The notes under the pieces were generated by a model. The model worked only from the letters and a program-made list of their open reading frames with translations. It was not told the DNA's origin and did not search any database. From Microvirga sp. VF16 (GTDB lineage Bacteria; Pseudomonadota; Alphaproteobacteria; Rhizobiales; Beijerinckiaceae), in NCBI RefSeq assembly GCF_016864375.1, contig NZ_CP069354.1, forward strand, positions 4,189,501-4,253,500: a stretch of 64,000 nucleotides of DNA, in the 5' to 3' direction. Positions 25,083 through 32,961 of the stretch are shown piece after piece. Each line of letters opens with the position of its first letter. Position 1 is the stretch's first letter. A program made the translations under genes and the position numbers.

Positions 25083-25649
25083 ATGCAGGATCATCCGTCC
25101 AACCACGCGGCTTTCTATACGCTTTTCGAGACGCCCATCGGCTTCTGCGGGCTTGCTTGGAACGAGCGCGGCGTCATCGGCTTTCAGCTTCCCGAGGACG
25201 ATGTATCGAGAACACGTGGCCGCATCGCCAAGCGCTTCCCCGGGATCTGCGAAGCCGTGGCTTCACCGACCATTCAGGGCATCATCGCCGATGTAACGGC
25301 TCTGCTGCACGGTGAAGCACGCGATCTGTCCGACGTGCAATTGGACATGGACGGCGTGTCCGACTTCGACCGCCGCGTTTACGAGGTCGCCCGCAGCATT
25401 CCGCCGGGCCGCGTGCTGACCTACGGCGAGGTCGCATCCCGGCTCGGCATCGACAACGCCCGGGCGATCGGGCAGTCGCTCGGGCGCAATCCGTTCGCCA
25501 TCATCGTCCCCTGCCACCGGGTCGTCGCGGCGGACGGCAAACTCGGAGGCTTCTCGGCCAATGGCGGCGCCACGACCAAGCGTCGCCTCCTCGCCATCGA
25601 AGGCGCCCGACGAGATGAGAGCCCGACCCTCTTCGACCTGATCTCGTGA
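25083..25649 (+). CDS. ogt: Methylated-DNA--protein-cysteine methyltransferase
   Basis: 188 residues from ATG 25083; the frame is open to 24987 (32 more residues, with another ATG between), so the start is uncertain. It removes alkyl groups from O6-alkylguanine onto its own Cys. The active site 'IIVPCHRVVAADGKLGGF' and the DNA-recognition helix 'YGEVASRLGIDNARAIGQSLGRNP' are intact. There is no Ada regulatory domain. It is followed by the uracil-DNA glycosylase gene on the same strand, another base-repair function. Confidence 0.93.
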   Translation: MQDHPSNHAAFYTLFETPIGFCGLAWNERGVIGFQLPEDDVSRTRGRIAKRFPGICEAVASPTIQGIIADVTALLHGEARDLSDVQLDMDGVSDFDRRVYEVARSIPPGRVLTYGEVASRLGIDNARAIGQSLGRNPFAIIVPCHRVVAADGKLGGFSANGGATTKRRLLAIEGARRDESPTLFDLIS

Positions 25650-25720
25650 GAGCAAGATCTGTCGGGATCCTTTGTGGGTCCTGAGTTGTCCACAGCCCTT
25701 GGAATGCTTACATAGGCCCT

Positions 25721-26572
25721 ATGCAGGATCTCCCTTCCGACCGCGACGCTCTCCAGGCGCTGCTCGACTTCCATGTCGAGGCGGGAGTCGATCTCGCGCT
25801 CGACGAGACCCCGCACAATCGCTTTGCCGAGCCGAAGGCCGAGCGCCCGCCTGCCAAGGCCGCGGCTCAGGCCTCACCCAAGGCCGCGGCTCAGGCCTCA
25901 CCCAAGGCTTCCCCCTCTGCTCCCCCTCCCCGCGCCCTGCCGAAAGCGGCGGCGAGCGCGCCGGAGGAAGTGGCGAGCATGGCTCGCGAACAGGCACGCC
26001 ATGCACAGTCGCTGGAGGAGCTCGAGGCCATTCTCGCGGGCTTCGACGGCTGCGCCCTGAAGTTCTCGGCCAAGAACCTCGCCTTCGCGGACGGCAATCC
26101 GGAAGGCCGTGTCATGCTGGTGGGCGAAGCGCCCGGCGCGGACGAGGACCGGATCGGGAAGCCCTTCATGGGCCGCTCCGGCCAATTGCTCGACCGCATG
26201 CTCGCGACCATCGGGCTCGACCGCACCCAGGTCTACGTCGCCAACATCGTACCCTGGCGCCCGCCGGGCAACCGCACGCCGACTCCCCAGGAGGTGGCGA
26301 TCTGCAAGCCGTTCATCGCGCGGCAGATCGAGCTGGCGAGCCCGGAATTCGTGCTCTGCCTCGGCGGTCCTGCCGCCCAAAATCTTTTGGGCATCAAGGA
26401 TGGCATTCTCCGCTCGCGCGGACGCTGGTATAGTTACAAGACCGAAGACGGACGCGAGATCAGGGCGCTGCCGACCCTTCACCCGGCCTATCTCCTGCGC
26501 CAGCCCCTGCAGAAGCGGCTCGGCTGGCGGGACTTCCAGGCTCTGAGGCGCGCACTCGACGGCAGGGAGTAA
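25721..26572 (+). CDS. Family 4-type uracil-DNA glycosylase
   Basis: 283 residues. An Ala/Pro/Lys-rich linker lies at about 35-85, including a duplicated 'KAAAQASP' unit. The glycosylase domain from about 105 has 'VGEAPGADEDRIGKPF' (motif 1, water-activating region) and 'PTLHPAYLLRQP' (motif 2). It would remove uracil from deaminated DNA. Of the four Cys that ligate the 4Fe-4S cluster in classical family 4 enzymes, only those in 'GCALK' and 'ICKPF' are visible; one expected position reads 'IVPWRPPGNR'. This may be normal in alphaproteobacterial members but questions the cluster. Confidence 0.9.
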   Translation: MQDLPSDRDALQALLDFHVEAGVDLALDETPHNRFAEPKAERPPAKAAAQASPKAAAQASPKASPSAPPPRALPKAAASAPEEVASMAREQARHAQSLEELEAILAGFDGCALKFSAKNLAFADGNPEGRVMLVGEAPGADEDRIGKPFMGRSGQLLDRMLATIGLDRTQVYVANIVPWRPPGNRTPTPQEVAICKPFIARQIELASPEFVLCLGGPAAQNLLGIKDGILRSRGRWYSYKTEDGREIRALPTLHPAYLLRQPLQKRLGWRDFQALRRALDGRE

Positions 26573-26661
26573 GGCTCTCGTCCGAGCCAGTTTCGGAACC
26601 GGTTCATATGCTTAAGCCTTAAGCCCCTGCGGAGCTTTATACCGCGGCTGGAAGGTGGATC

Positions 26662-27528
26662 ATGCGCTGGGAAGACTTTCGAACCTCGTCGAATGTGGAA
26701 GATCGTCGTGGCATGGGTCTGCCCGGTGGCGCGGGCGGGCTCGGCATCGGAACGATCGTGATCCTGGGCCTTATCGGATGGGCGCTCGGCATCGACCCGC
26801 GCATCCTCATCGGCGGCGCCGAGATGATGAGCGGCGGCTCCGGCTATCAGCAGCAACAGCAGGGCCGCCAGGGCACGCCGCAGGACGAGATGGGCCGCTT
26901 CGCCTCGGCCGTTCTCGGCAACACGGAGGACGTATGGAACACAGTCCTACCGCAGCAGGTCAATATCAAATACGATCCGCCGAAGCTTGTGCTGTTCTCG
27001 GACGCCACCCGCTCCGCCTGCGGCGGCGCGCAATCGGCCATGGGTCCGTTCTACTGCCCGCTCGACCAGACCGTTTACATCGATCTCTCCTTCTTCGAGG
27101 AGATGCAACGCCGCTTCCGCGCCGGCGGCGACTTCGCCTATGCCTATGTGCTCGCGCACGAGGTCGGTCACCACGTGGAGAACGAGCTTGGCATCCTGCC
27201 GCGCGTGCAGGAGCGTCAGCGTCAGGTCGGGCAGGCGGAAGGCAACCAGCTCTCCGTGCGCGTCGAGCTGATGGCGGATTGCCTCGCCGGCGTCTGGGCG
27301 CACCATTCCAATCAGCGCTGGCAATCGCTCGAACCGGGCGACATCGAGGAGGCGATCCGCGCAGCAGAAGCCATCGGCGATGACCGGCTGCAAAAGCAAA
27401 GCCAAGGCCGCGTGGTGCCCGACAGCTTCACTCACGGCTCTTCCGAGCAGCGCATGCGCTGGCTCACGACGGGACTGAAGACCGGGCAGATCCAGGCCTG
27501 CGATACGTTCAGGGCGAGCAGGCTTTAA
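26662..27528 (+). CDS. YpfJ-type neutral zinc metallopeptidase
   Basis: 288 residues. An N-terminal membrane segment at about 22-45 ('GGLGIGTIVILGLIGWALGI') is followed by a Gln-rich stretch and a zincin domain with 'LAHEVGHHVE' (HExxH, about 172), a second conserved Glu region 'ELMADCLAGVWAHH' and 'YCPLDQTVYIDLSFF'. This is the layout of the YpfJ family, whose substrate is not established. AAGGTGG before ATG 26662 is a good ribosome site. Followed by palindromic elements. Confidence 0.92.
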   Translation: MRWEDFRTSSNVEDRRGMGLPGGAGGLGIGTIVILGLIGWALGIDPRILIGGAEMMSGGSGYQQQQQGRQGTPQDEMGRFASAVLGNTEDVWNTVLPQQVNIKYDPPKLVLFSDATRSACGGAQSAMGPFYCPLDQTVYIDLSFFEEMQRRFRAGGDFAYAYVLAHEVGHHVENELGILPRVQERQRQVGQAEGNQLSVRVELMADCLAGVWAHHSNQRWQSLEPGDIEEAIRAAEAIGDDRLQKQSQGRVVPDSFTHGSSEQRMRWLTTGLKTGQIQACDTFRASRL

Positions 27529-27541
27529 GAAAAGGCTGAGC

Positions 27542-27640
27542 GTCATCCCGGACGCCAGAGGCGATCCGGGATCGTCATCAGGATAAGGAGCCCTTCTCGT
27601 TCAGCGATCCTGGACCTTCGCGGCGCTTCGTCCGGGGATG
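27542..27640. repeat. Pair of REP-like palindromes
   Basis: GTCATCCCGGACGCC with GGCGATCCGGGATCG at 27542-27575, and a diverged copy (GATCCTGGAC ... GTCCGGGGATGGC) at about 27606-27640. They lie between the metallopeptidase gene and moaB. Confidence 0.6.
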
Positions 27641-27701
27641 GCATTTGTGGAAGCCTGAGCGTCTCTGCGCTAGAACGATGCCGATCACACGAGAGCTTTC
27701 C

Positions 27702-28256
27702 ATGCCCGGCATCGACGAATCCCTCCCCTTCATCTCCCTCAGCATCGCGGTGCTGACGATCTCCGACACGCGCTCGCTGGAGGATGACACATCGGGTACG
27801 ACGCTGGCCGAACGGCTGACAAAGGCTGGGCATCGACTCGCGGACCGGGCCATCGTGCCGGATGATGTGGAAGCGATTCGCGACAGGATACAGGCCTGGA
27901 TCGCCGATCCCACCGTCGACGTGATCATCACCACCGGCGGCACGGGCTTCACCGGTCGCGATGTGACGCCCGAGGCCATCGAGCCTCTGTTCGACAAGCG
28001 GATGGAGGGCTTTTCCGCCGTCTTCCACCGCATTTCCTACGAGAAGGTCGGCACCTCGACGATCCAGTCGCGGGCGACAGCGGGCGTGGCCGGCACGACC
28101 TTCATCTTCGTGCTGCCGGGCTCACCCGGCGCCTGCAAGGATGCATGGGACGGTATTCTCGCCCATCAGCTCGATTACCGGCACCGGCCGTGCAATTTCG
28201 TCGAGATCATGCCGAGGCTCGACGAGCACCTGAAGCGCGGAAAGCTGAAGGGCTGA
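27702..28256 (+). CDS. moaB: Molybdenum cofactor biosynthesis protein B
   Basis: 184 residues from ATG 27702 (MPGIDESLPF); the frame is open a little further upstream but into a palindromic element. MoaB/MogA-type proteins adenylylate molybdopterin or help insert metal. The signature 'VIITTGGTGFTGRDVTPEA' (about 85-103) and 'FVLPGSPGACKDAWD' are clear. No other moa genes are adjacent. It converges with the glycosyltransferase-like gene. Confidence 0.94.
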   Translation: MPGIDESLPFISLSIAVLTISDTRSLEDDTSGTTLAERLTKAGHRLADRAIVPDDVEAIRDRIQAWIADPTVDVIITTGGTGFTGRDVTPEAIEPLFDKRMEGFSAVFHRISYEKVGTSTIQSRATAGVAGTTFIFVLPGSPGACKDAWDGILAHQLDYRHRPCNFVEIMPRLDEHLKRGKLKG

Positions 28257-28262
28257 ATCGAC

Positions 28263-28754
28263 TCAGCCGAATACCGGATCGCGCTCGATGGTGGCGGAAA
28301 GCCGTACGGGTATGCGGGCCCTGATCTCGTTCATCAGCACGCGGCGTTGGACCAGATCGCCTCCCCGCACCGATGTGCGAGCGAACAGGTTGACCAGCGC
28401 ATTGATGACACCCGCCCGCTGACGCCGCATCCGCGCCAGCCCCTGCTCGGGCTTGGAGAGCGCCACGAACCGGTCGAGCACCCGGATCCAGCCCTCCTGC
28501 GGGATGTCGCCATCGTCAAGACACAACAGCCAATCGCGCCGTGCAGCATTGGCTCCTTCGATCCATGAGCCGGGCTTCGCGATGACCAAAGTTGCGCCGG
28601 CGGCATCCGCCACTTTCGCCAGGGTTTCATCCAGCTTGTCCGTCAGGATGACGGCATCGCCGATCAGCCCGGCGGCGACGGCCGGAACAAGGGCGCTCAA
28701 GGTGGCAGCCAAGGCCTCGGGCCCGTGCGTGACGCGAACAAGAACCGTAATCAT
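28263..28754 (-). CDS. Glycosyltransferase-A-like protein, function uncertain
   Basis: 163 residues from ATG 28754. The N-terminal 'MITVLVRVTHGPEALAATLSALVPA' and the internal 'WLLCLDDGDIPQEGWI' (about 87-102, resembling a DxD metal site) suggest a reduced GT-A fold like family 2 glycosyltransferases. The protein is much shorter than active members and the acceptor part is missing, so activity is doubtful. Frequent in Hyphomicrobiales as a hypothetical; stands alone between moaB and the radical SAM gene. Confidence 0.6.
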   Translation of the reverse strand: MITVLVRVTHGPEALAATLSALVPAVAAGLIGDAVILTDKLDETLAKVADAAGATLVIAKPGSWIEGANAARRDWLLCLDDGDIPQEGWIRVLDRFVALSKPEQGLARMRRQRAGVINALVNLFARTSVRGGDLVQRRVLMNEIRARIPVRLSATIERDPVFG

Positions 28755-28878
28755 GTGAACACTATAGCCCCTCGGCGCCATGTCGTCGCTAGGACATTCT
28801 TGCCGATGATCTCTTGATTTTGTTCCCTGTTTGTTCTTAAGCTTGGAGCCTTAATCGACAGATTCGTTTGAGGCCGCC

Positions 28879-30060
28879 ATGAGTGTTCGCGCTAAAGATC
28901 CTGCCCGCGATCCCTTCCTTACCCGGCCTGTAAAGCGCACGCCTCTGGAGGCGGCGGAGGCAGCGCGGCGGCGCATGGACGATCCGGCCTATCGCGTCGA
29001 GGTGGACCGTCGGCGCGGCCGGGGTGCTTCCGCGAACCCGTCCGGGCGCTACGAGCCGGCGCAGCGCGAAAGCTTCGACGACGGCTGGGATATCGAGGAG
29101 GACCTTCCGACCCTGCCGACCGAAGTGATCGTCGAGAAGCCACGCACGATCATCACGAAGAACGACTCGCCGGACATTCTCTTCGACAAATCGATCAATC
29201 CCTATCGCGGCTGCGAGCACGGCTGCTCCTATTGCTTCGCGAGGCCCACCCACGCCTACCAGGGACTGTCCTCGGGGCTCGATTTCGAGACCAAGATCTT
29301 TGCCAAGCCCAATGCAGCGGAGCTTCTGGAAAAGGAGCTGCGGGCTGCGAACTATCAGCCGACGACGATCGCGCTCGGCTCCAACACCGACCCGTACCAG
29401 CCGGTCGAGCGGCGCTTCCGCATCACGCGATCCATCCTCGAAGTGCTGAACCGGATGAATCATCCCGTCGGCATCGTGACGAAATCGGCCCTCGTCACCC
29501 GCGACATCGACATCCTGAGCCAGATGGCTGCGAGGCAGCTCGCCAAGGTCGCTATTTCGGTGACGACGCTCGACCCGAAGCTCGCCCGCAGGATGGAGCC
29601 CCGCGCCGCCACGCCAGCGAAACGCCTGGAGACGATCAGGAGGCTGACGGAGGCCGGGATTCCTGTCTCGGTCCTGGTCGCGCCCATCATCCCGGCAATC
29701 AACGACCACGAGATCGAGGCGATCCTGAAGGCCTGCGCCGCCGCAGGCGCTGAGGAAGCGGGCTACGTGCTCCTGCGCCTGCCCCACGATCTCAAGGATC
29801 TGATGCGCGACTGGCTGGCCGAGCATTACCCGGACAAGCTCAAGCACGTCTTCACGCTGCTGCAGGAGGCGCGCGGCGGCAAGGATTACGATGCCGAGTG
29901 GAGCACCCGCCAATCCGGCATCGGCCCTTATGCCTGGATGCTCGGCCGGAGATTCGAAACCGCCGCCGAGCGTCTCGGCCTGAACAAGCGCAACCTGCGC
30001 CTGCGCAAGGACCTGTTCCAGGTGCCGCCGAAGGAGGCAGGGCAGTTGAGCTTGTTTTGA
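28879..30060 (+). CDS. PA0069-family radical SAM protein
   Basis: 393 residues. The radical SAM cluster motif reads 'CEHGCSYCFARPTH' (about 114-127), the CxxxCxYC arrangement with Tyr before the third Cys. 'GLDFETKIFAKPNA' and 'GSNTDPYQPVERRFRITR' belong to the SplB-like group called PA0069/Rv2578c. Members lack a confirmed reaction; the SplB resemblance hints at DNA photoproduct or nucleic-acid chemistry, an inference. It is followed by repeats, then GFA, rnhB and ccrM on the same strand, the usual order in related genomes. Confidence 0.9.
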   Translation: MSVRAKDPARDPFLTRPVKRTPLEAAEAARRRMDDPAYRVEVDRRRGRGASANPSGRYEPAQRESFDDGWDIEEDLPTLPTEVIVEKPRTIITKNDSPDILFDKSINPYRGCEHGCSYCFARPTHAYQGLSSGLDFETKIFAKPNAAELLEKELRAANYQPTTIALGSNTDPYQPVERRFRITRSILEVLNRMNHPVGIVTKSALVTRDIDILSQMAARQLAKVAISVTTLDPKLARRMEPRAATPAKRLETIRRLTEAGIPVSVLVAPIIPAINDHEIEAILKACAAAGAEEAGYVLLRLPHDLKDLMRDWLAEHYPDKLKHVFTLLQEARGGKDYDAEWSTRQSGIGPYAWMLGRRFETAAERLGLNKRNLRLRKDLFQVPPKEAGQLSLF

Positions 30061-30406
30061 GCGAACGGCTTGCCGTGAGTTTCATCCCGGACGCCGGAGG
30101 CGATCCGGGATCGTGTGCAGAATGTGGCGCACGAACCTCGACACTGTCATCCCCGCGCAGGCGGGGATCCAGAACCACGACCTCCCAGGAGAGCGAACAG
30201 CGTCGTGCATCTTTCTGCATCGTCAGCGGTTATGGATCCCGGGCTCCGCTGCGCGGCCCCGGGATGACAGGGTTCTACTGGTCTGGCGATCCCGGATCGG
30301 CTTCGCCGTCCGGGATGACGAATCCACTCCCTCACCCAGCCCCGCTCTGGCCACGCGGCAACCGATCGCTATAGTGCCCCGTCCTCATCAAGCACCGGAG
30401 TCCATC
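30061..30406. repeat. Cluster of palindromic elements
   Basis: Three units: a short palindrome at 30082-30113, a composite element at 30145-30270 (arms TGTCATCCCCG and CGGGATGACAG, containing 'CTGCATCGTCAGCGG', also present in the element at 10489) and a short palindrome at 30286-30320. No gene is visible in this region. Confidence 0.75.
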
Positions 30407-30814
30407 GTGCTGCGCCACACAGGGTCATGCCATTGCGGCACCGTCCGTTTCTGCATCGACGCGGAGATCGTTGAACTGACGACCTGTGACTGCTCGCTCT
30501 GCATGAAGAAGAACGCGCTGATGGCGAAGGTCCACGAGAGCGCCCTGACCATCCTGTCAGGCGAAGAGGCACTGTCGCTCTATCAGTGGAACACGAGACG
30601 GGCGAAGCACTACTTCTGCTCGCGCTGCGGCATCTACACCTTTCACCGCAAGCGGGCCGCGCCCGACCATTACGGTGTGAACATCTTCTGCCTCGACGAC
30701 TTCGATCCTTCAACGATCCCGACCCGAGCCACGGAAGGCATCGGCATGACGGTCGTCGACCCGATGGCCCGCGCGGAATGGCCCGGTCCACGAGAGGAAG
30801 CAGATCGCCTATAA
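30407..30814 (+). CDS. GFA/CENP-V-fold zinc protein
   Basis: 135 residues from GTG 30407, chosen because CCGGAG lies six bases upstream; an upstream extension would read through palindromic elements. Zinc cysteines are in place: 'GSCHCGTV', 'CDCSLCMKKN' and 'FCSRCGIYTFH'. It is a paralogue of the protein at 7021-7371, with a longer C-terminal tail. No specific substrate can be named. It ends 11 bases before rnhB, so they are probably co-transcribed. Confidence 0.88.
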   Translation: MLRHTGSCHCGTVRFCIDAEIVELTTCDCSLCMKKNALMAKVHESALTILSGEEALSLYQWNTRRAKHYFCSRCGIYTFHRKRAAPDHYGVNIFCLDDFDPSTIPTRATEGIGMTVVDPMARAEWPGPREEADRL

Positions 30815-30825
30815 GCTTCCACACA

Positions 30826-31464
30826 ATGACCATCCTGATTCGTCCTCCCAAATCCGGCCTCGGCCTCGACAGCGAGCTTTCCGCCCGTAAGCAGGGCTAT
30901 ACCTGCATCGCCGGGCTCGACGAGGTCGGGCGTGGGCCGCTGGCGGGACCGGTGGTGTCGGCGGCGGTGGTGCTCGATCTCGACAACGTGCCTCAGGGCT
31001 TGGCCGATTCGAAGGCGCTGACGGCCGCCAGGCGCGAGGCGCTGTTTGCGGAAATCCTCGCGACCTCTCATGTTGGCATCGCCTCGGTGTCGCATCAGGA
31101 GATCGACACCATCAACATCCGGCAGGCCTCGCTGCTCGCCATGTGCCGGGCGCTCGCTGCCCTTCCCTGCAAGCCGGATATGGCCTTTGTCGATGGCAAC
31201 GATCCACCCGCCCTACCCTGCGTGACGCAAGCGGTCATCAAGGGTGATTCGCACATCGCTTCGATCGCTGCCGCGTCCATCGTGGCGAAAGTGGTCCGCG
31301 ACCGCATGATGACGCGGCTTGGGAACACTTATCCCGCTTACGGTTTTGCCAGCAACGCAGGTTACAGCACGAAGGCACATCTCACGGTGATCGCGAGCGA
31401 GGGTCCCTGCCCGTTCCATCGCTTGAGTTTTTCACCCTTACGCCAAGGGTTACTGGACCTGTAA
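30826..31464 (+). CDS. rnhB: Ribonuclease HII
   Basis: 212 residues from ATG 30826. It nicks RNA-DNA hybrids and single ribonucleotides in DNA. The active-site motif 'IAGLDEVGRGPLAGPVVSAAVV' supplies the first Asp/Glu pair; later acidic residues lie in 'MAFVDGND' and 'ASIVAKVVRDRMM'. Length is normal. It stands directly upstream of ccrM, with a TTAA-N6-TTAA box in the gap. Confidence 0.96.
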   Translation: MTILIRPPKSGLGLDSELSARKQGYTCIAGLDEVGRGPLAGPVVSAAVVLDLDNVPQGLADSKALTAARREALFAEILATSHVGIASVSHQEIDTINIRQASLLAMCRALAALPCKPDMAFVDGNDPPALPCVTQAVIKGDSHIASIAAASIVAKVVRDRMMTRLGNTYPAYGFASNAGYSTKAHLTVIASEGPCPFHRLSFSPLRQGLLDL

Positions 31465-31470
31465 CCTCCC

Positions 31471-31485
31471 TTAACGCTAATTAAC
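31471..31485. promoter_or_regulatory. Possible CtrA-like box upstream of ccrM
   Basis: TTAA at 31471-31474 and 31481-31484 with six bases between, each preceding C. In Caulobacter ccrM is CtrA-controlled through TTAA-N7-TTAA; here the spacer is one base shorter. Confidence 0.4.
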
Positions 31486-31621
31486 GAAAAAACTCAATCT
31501 TTTCAATGCGTAGGCAAGATTTGCCGATCCAAAATATTTGGAATTCTGCGCGTTTGGAAACCTCCTCTTTACCCTATCCCATCATGATCCGGAGTGTCAG
31601 TTGCGTAACCGGTGATCACCC

Positions 31622-32818
31622 ATGGGTACCTTGCGTACCGGGGCTGCCGGCGCCGCCTCCCGGATCAGTGTCTCGCGTACCGGGCGGTCTGCGCCGGCTC
31701 CTCGGACGGGGCGTAAACCGCCCCTCTCCGTCCTGCCGCATTCTCTTCCTCTCAATGAGATCCTTCTCGGCGATTGCATCGCCAATCTCGAGAAGCTTCC
31801 CCCTGAGAGCGTGGACGTGGTCTTCGCGGATCCGCCTTACAATCTCCAGCTCGAACAGGCGCTGACGCGTCCGGACCAGAGCCTCGTCGATGCGGTCGAC
31901 GACGACTGGGACAAGTTCGCGAGCTTTGCCGATTACGACGCGTTCACCCGCGCCTGGCTTCTGGCCGTGCGCCGCGTGATGAAGAAGAACGCGACGCTCT
32001 GGGTCATCGGCTCCTACCACAACATCTTCCGCGTGGGCGCGGCCCTGCAGGATCTGAACTTCTGGATCCTGAACGACATCGTGTGGCGCAAGGCCAACCC
32101 GATGCCGAACTTCAAGGGCCGCCGCTTCACGAACGCGCACGAGACCATGATCTGGGCTTCGAAAGGCGCGGATTCGAAGGGCTACACCTTCCATTACGAT
32201 GCGCTCAAAGCCGGCAATGAAGACGTGCAGATGCGCTCGGATTGGTTCATCCCCATCTGCACCGGCGACGAGCGTTTGAAGGACGCCGAAGGCCGCAAGG
32301 TGCACCCGACGCAGAAGCCGGAGGCTCTGCTCGCACGCATCCTGCTCTCCTCCTCCAATCCCGGCGACGTGGTGCTCGACCCCTTCTTCGGCTCCGGCAC
32401 GACGGGTGCGGTGGCGAAGATGCTCGGGCGCAACTTCATCGGCCTCGAGCGCGACTCGACCTATGCCAAGGCGGCGCGCAAGCGCATCGATGCGGTCGAG
32501 CCGCTCTCAGACGTGTCGATCGCCGCAGCACCCGAGAAGCGCACGGAAGTGCGCGTGCCCTTCCTGTCGCTCATCGAGAGCGGCCATGTGAAGGCGGGCG
32601 AGGTTCTGGTGGATGAGCGCCGACGCCACAAGGCGGTGGTGCGTGCCGACGGCACGCTCGCGCTCGGCGCCATCGTTGGCTCGATCCACAAGATCGGCGC
32701 GCTCACGCAAGGATTTCCGTCCTGCAACGGCTGGACCTTCTGGAATGTGGAGCGGCAGGGCAAGCTCGTCTCCATCGATGAGTTCCGTGCGAAGGTGCGG
32801 GCCGAGCTGGCGGCCTGA
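31622..32818 (+). CDS. ccrM: Cell-cycle adenine methyltransferase CcrM (GANTC)
   Basis: 398 residues. A beta-class N6-adenine DNA methyltransferase: 'VFADPPYNLQL' is the catalytic DPPY motif (about 62) and 'VLDPFFGSGTTGAVA' the AdoMet site (about 255). The C-terminal domain with 'GSIHKIGALTQGFPSCNGWTFW' is the CcrM-specific DNA-binding part. Residues 1-40 (Arg/Ser/Gly-rich) have no counterpart in Caulobacter CcrM; an in-frame TGA just upstream fixes ATG 31622 as the first ATG. The ribosome site is poor: a perfect 10-base palindrome GGTGATCACC immediately precedes the start. Confidence 0.96.
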   Translation: MGTLRTGAAGAASRISVSRTGRSAPAPRTGRKPPLSVLPHSLPLNEILLGDCIANLEKLPPESVDVVFADPPYNLQLEQALTRPDQSLVDAVDDDWDKFASFADYDAFTRAWLLAVRRVMKKNATLWVIGSYHNIFRVGAALQDLNFWILNDIVWRKANPMPNFKGRRFTNAHETMIWASKGADSKGYTFHYDALKAGNEDVQMRSDWFIPICTGDERLKDAEGRKVHPTQKPEALLARILLSSSNPGDVVLDPFFGSGTTGAVAKMLGRNFIGLERDSTYAKAARKRIDAVEPLSDVSIAAAPEKRTEVRVPFLSLIESGHVKAGEVLVDERRRHKAVVRADGTLALGAIVGSIHKIGALTQGFPSCNGWTFWNVERQGKLVSIDEFRAKVRAELAA

Positions 32819-32846
32819 GACTTCACTGCGACATCGTAAATCTGCT

Positions 32847-32876
32847 AAAGGGCTGGCCGTGCGCTGGCCCTTTTCG
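32847..32876 (+). terminator. Intrinsic terminator of ccrM
   Basis: AAAGGGC at 32847-32853 pairs with GCCCTTT at 32867-32873, followed by TCGTTT. It lies 28 bases after the ccrM stop. Confidence 0.6.
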
Positions 32877-32961
32877 TTTGCCGCACTAGGCTTTTCGTCA
32901 CAGAGGCGTCATCCAACACCGCTAGCGCGGGGAAAGCCTTACCCAAAGAGAGGATTGTCCC

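Noticed and set aside
28838..28856. TTAA ... TTAA pair upstream of the radical SAM gene
   Set aside because: The boxes are ten bases apart, not matching CtrA spacing or the N6 spacing seen elsewhere.
30113..30406. N-terminal extension of the second GFA protein
   Set aside because: The extra residues translate palindromic elements; GTG 30407 has a proper ribosome site and gives the normal family start.
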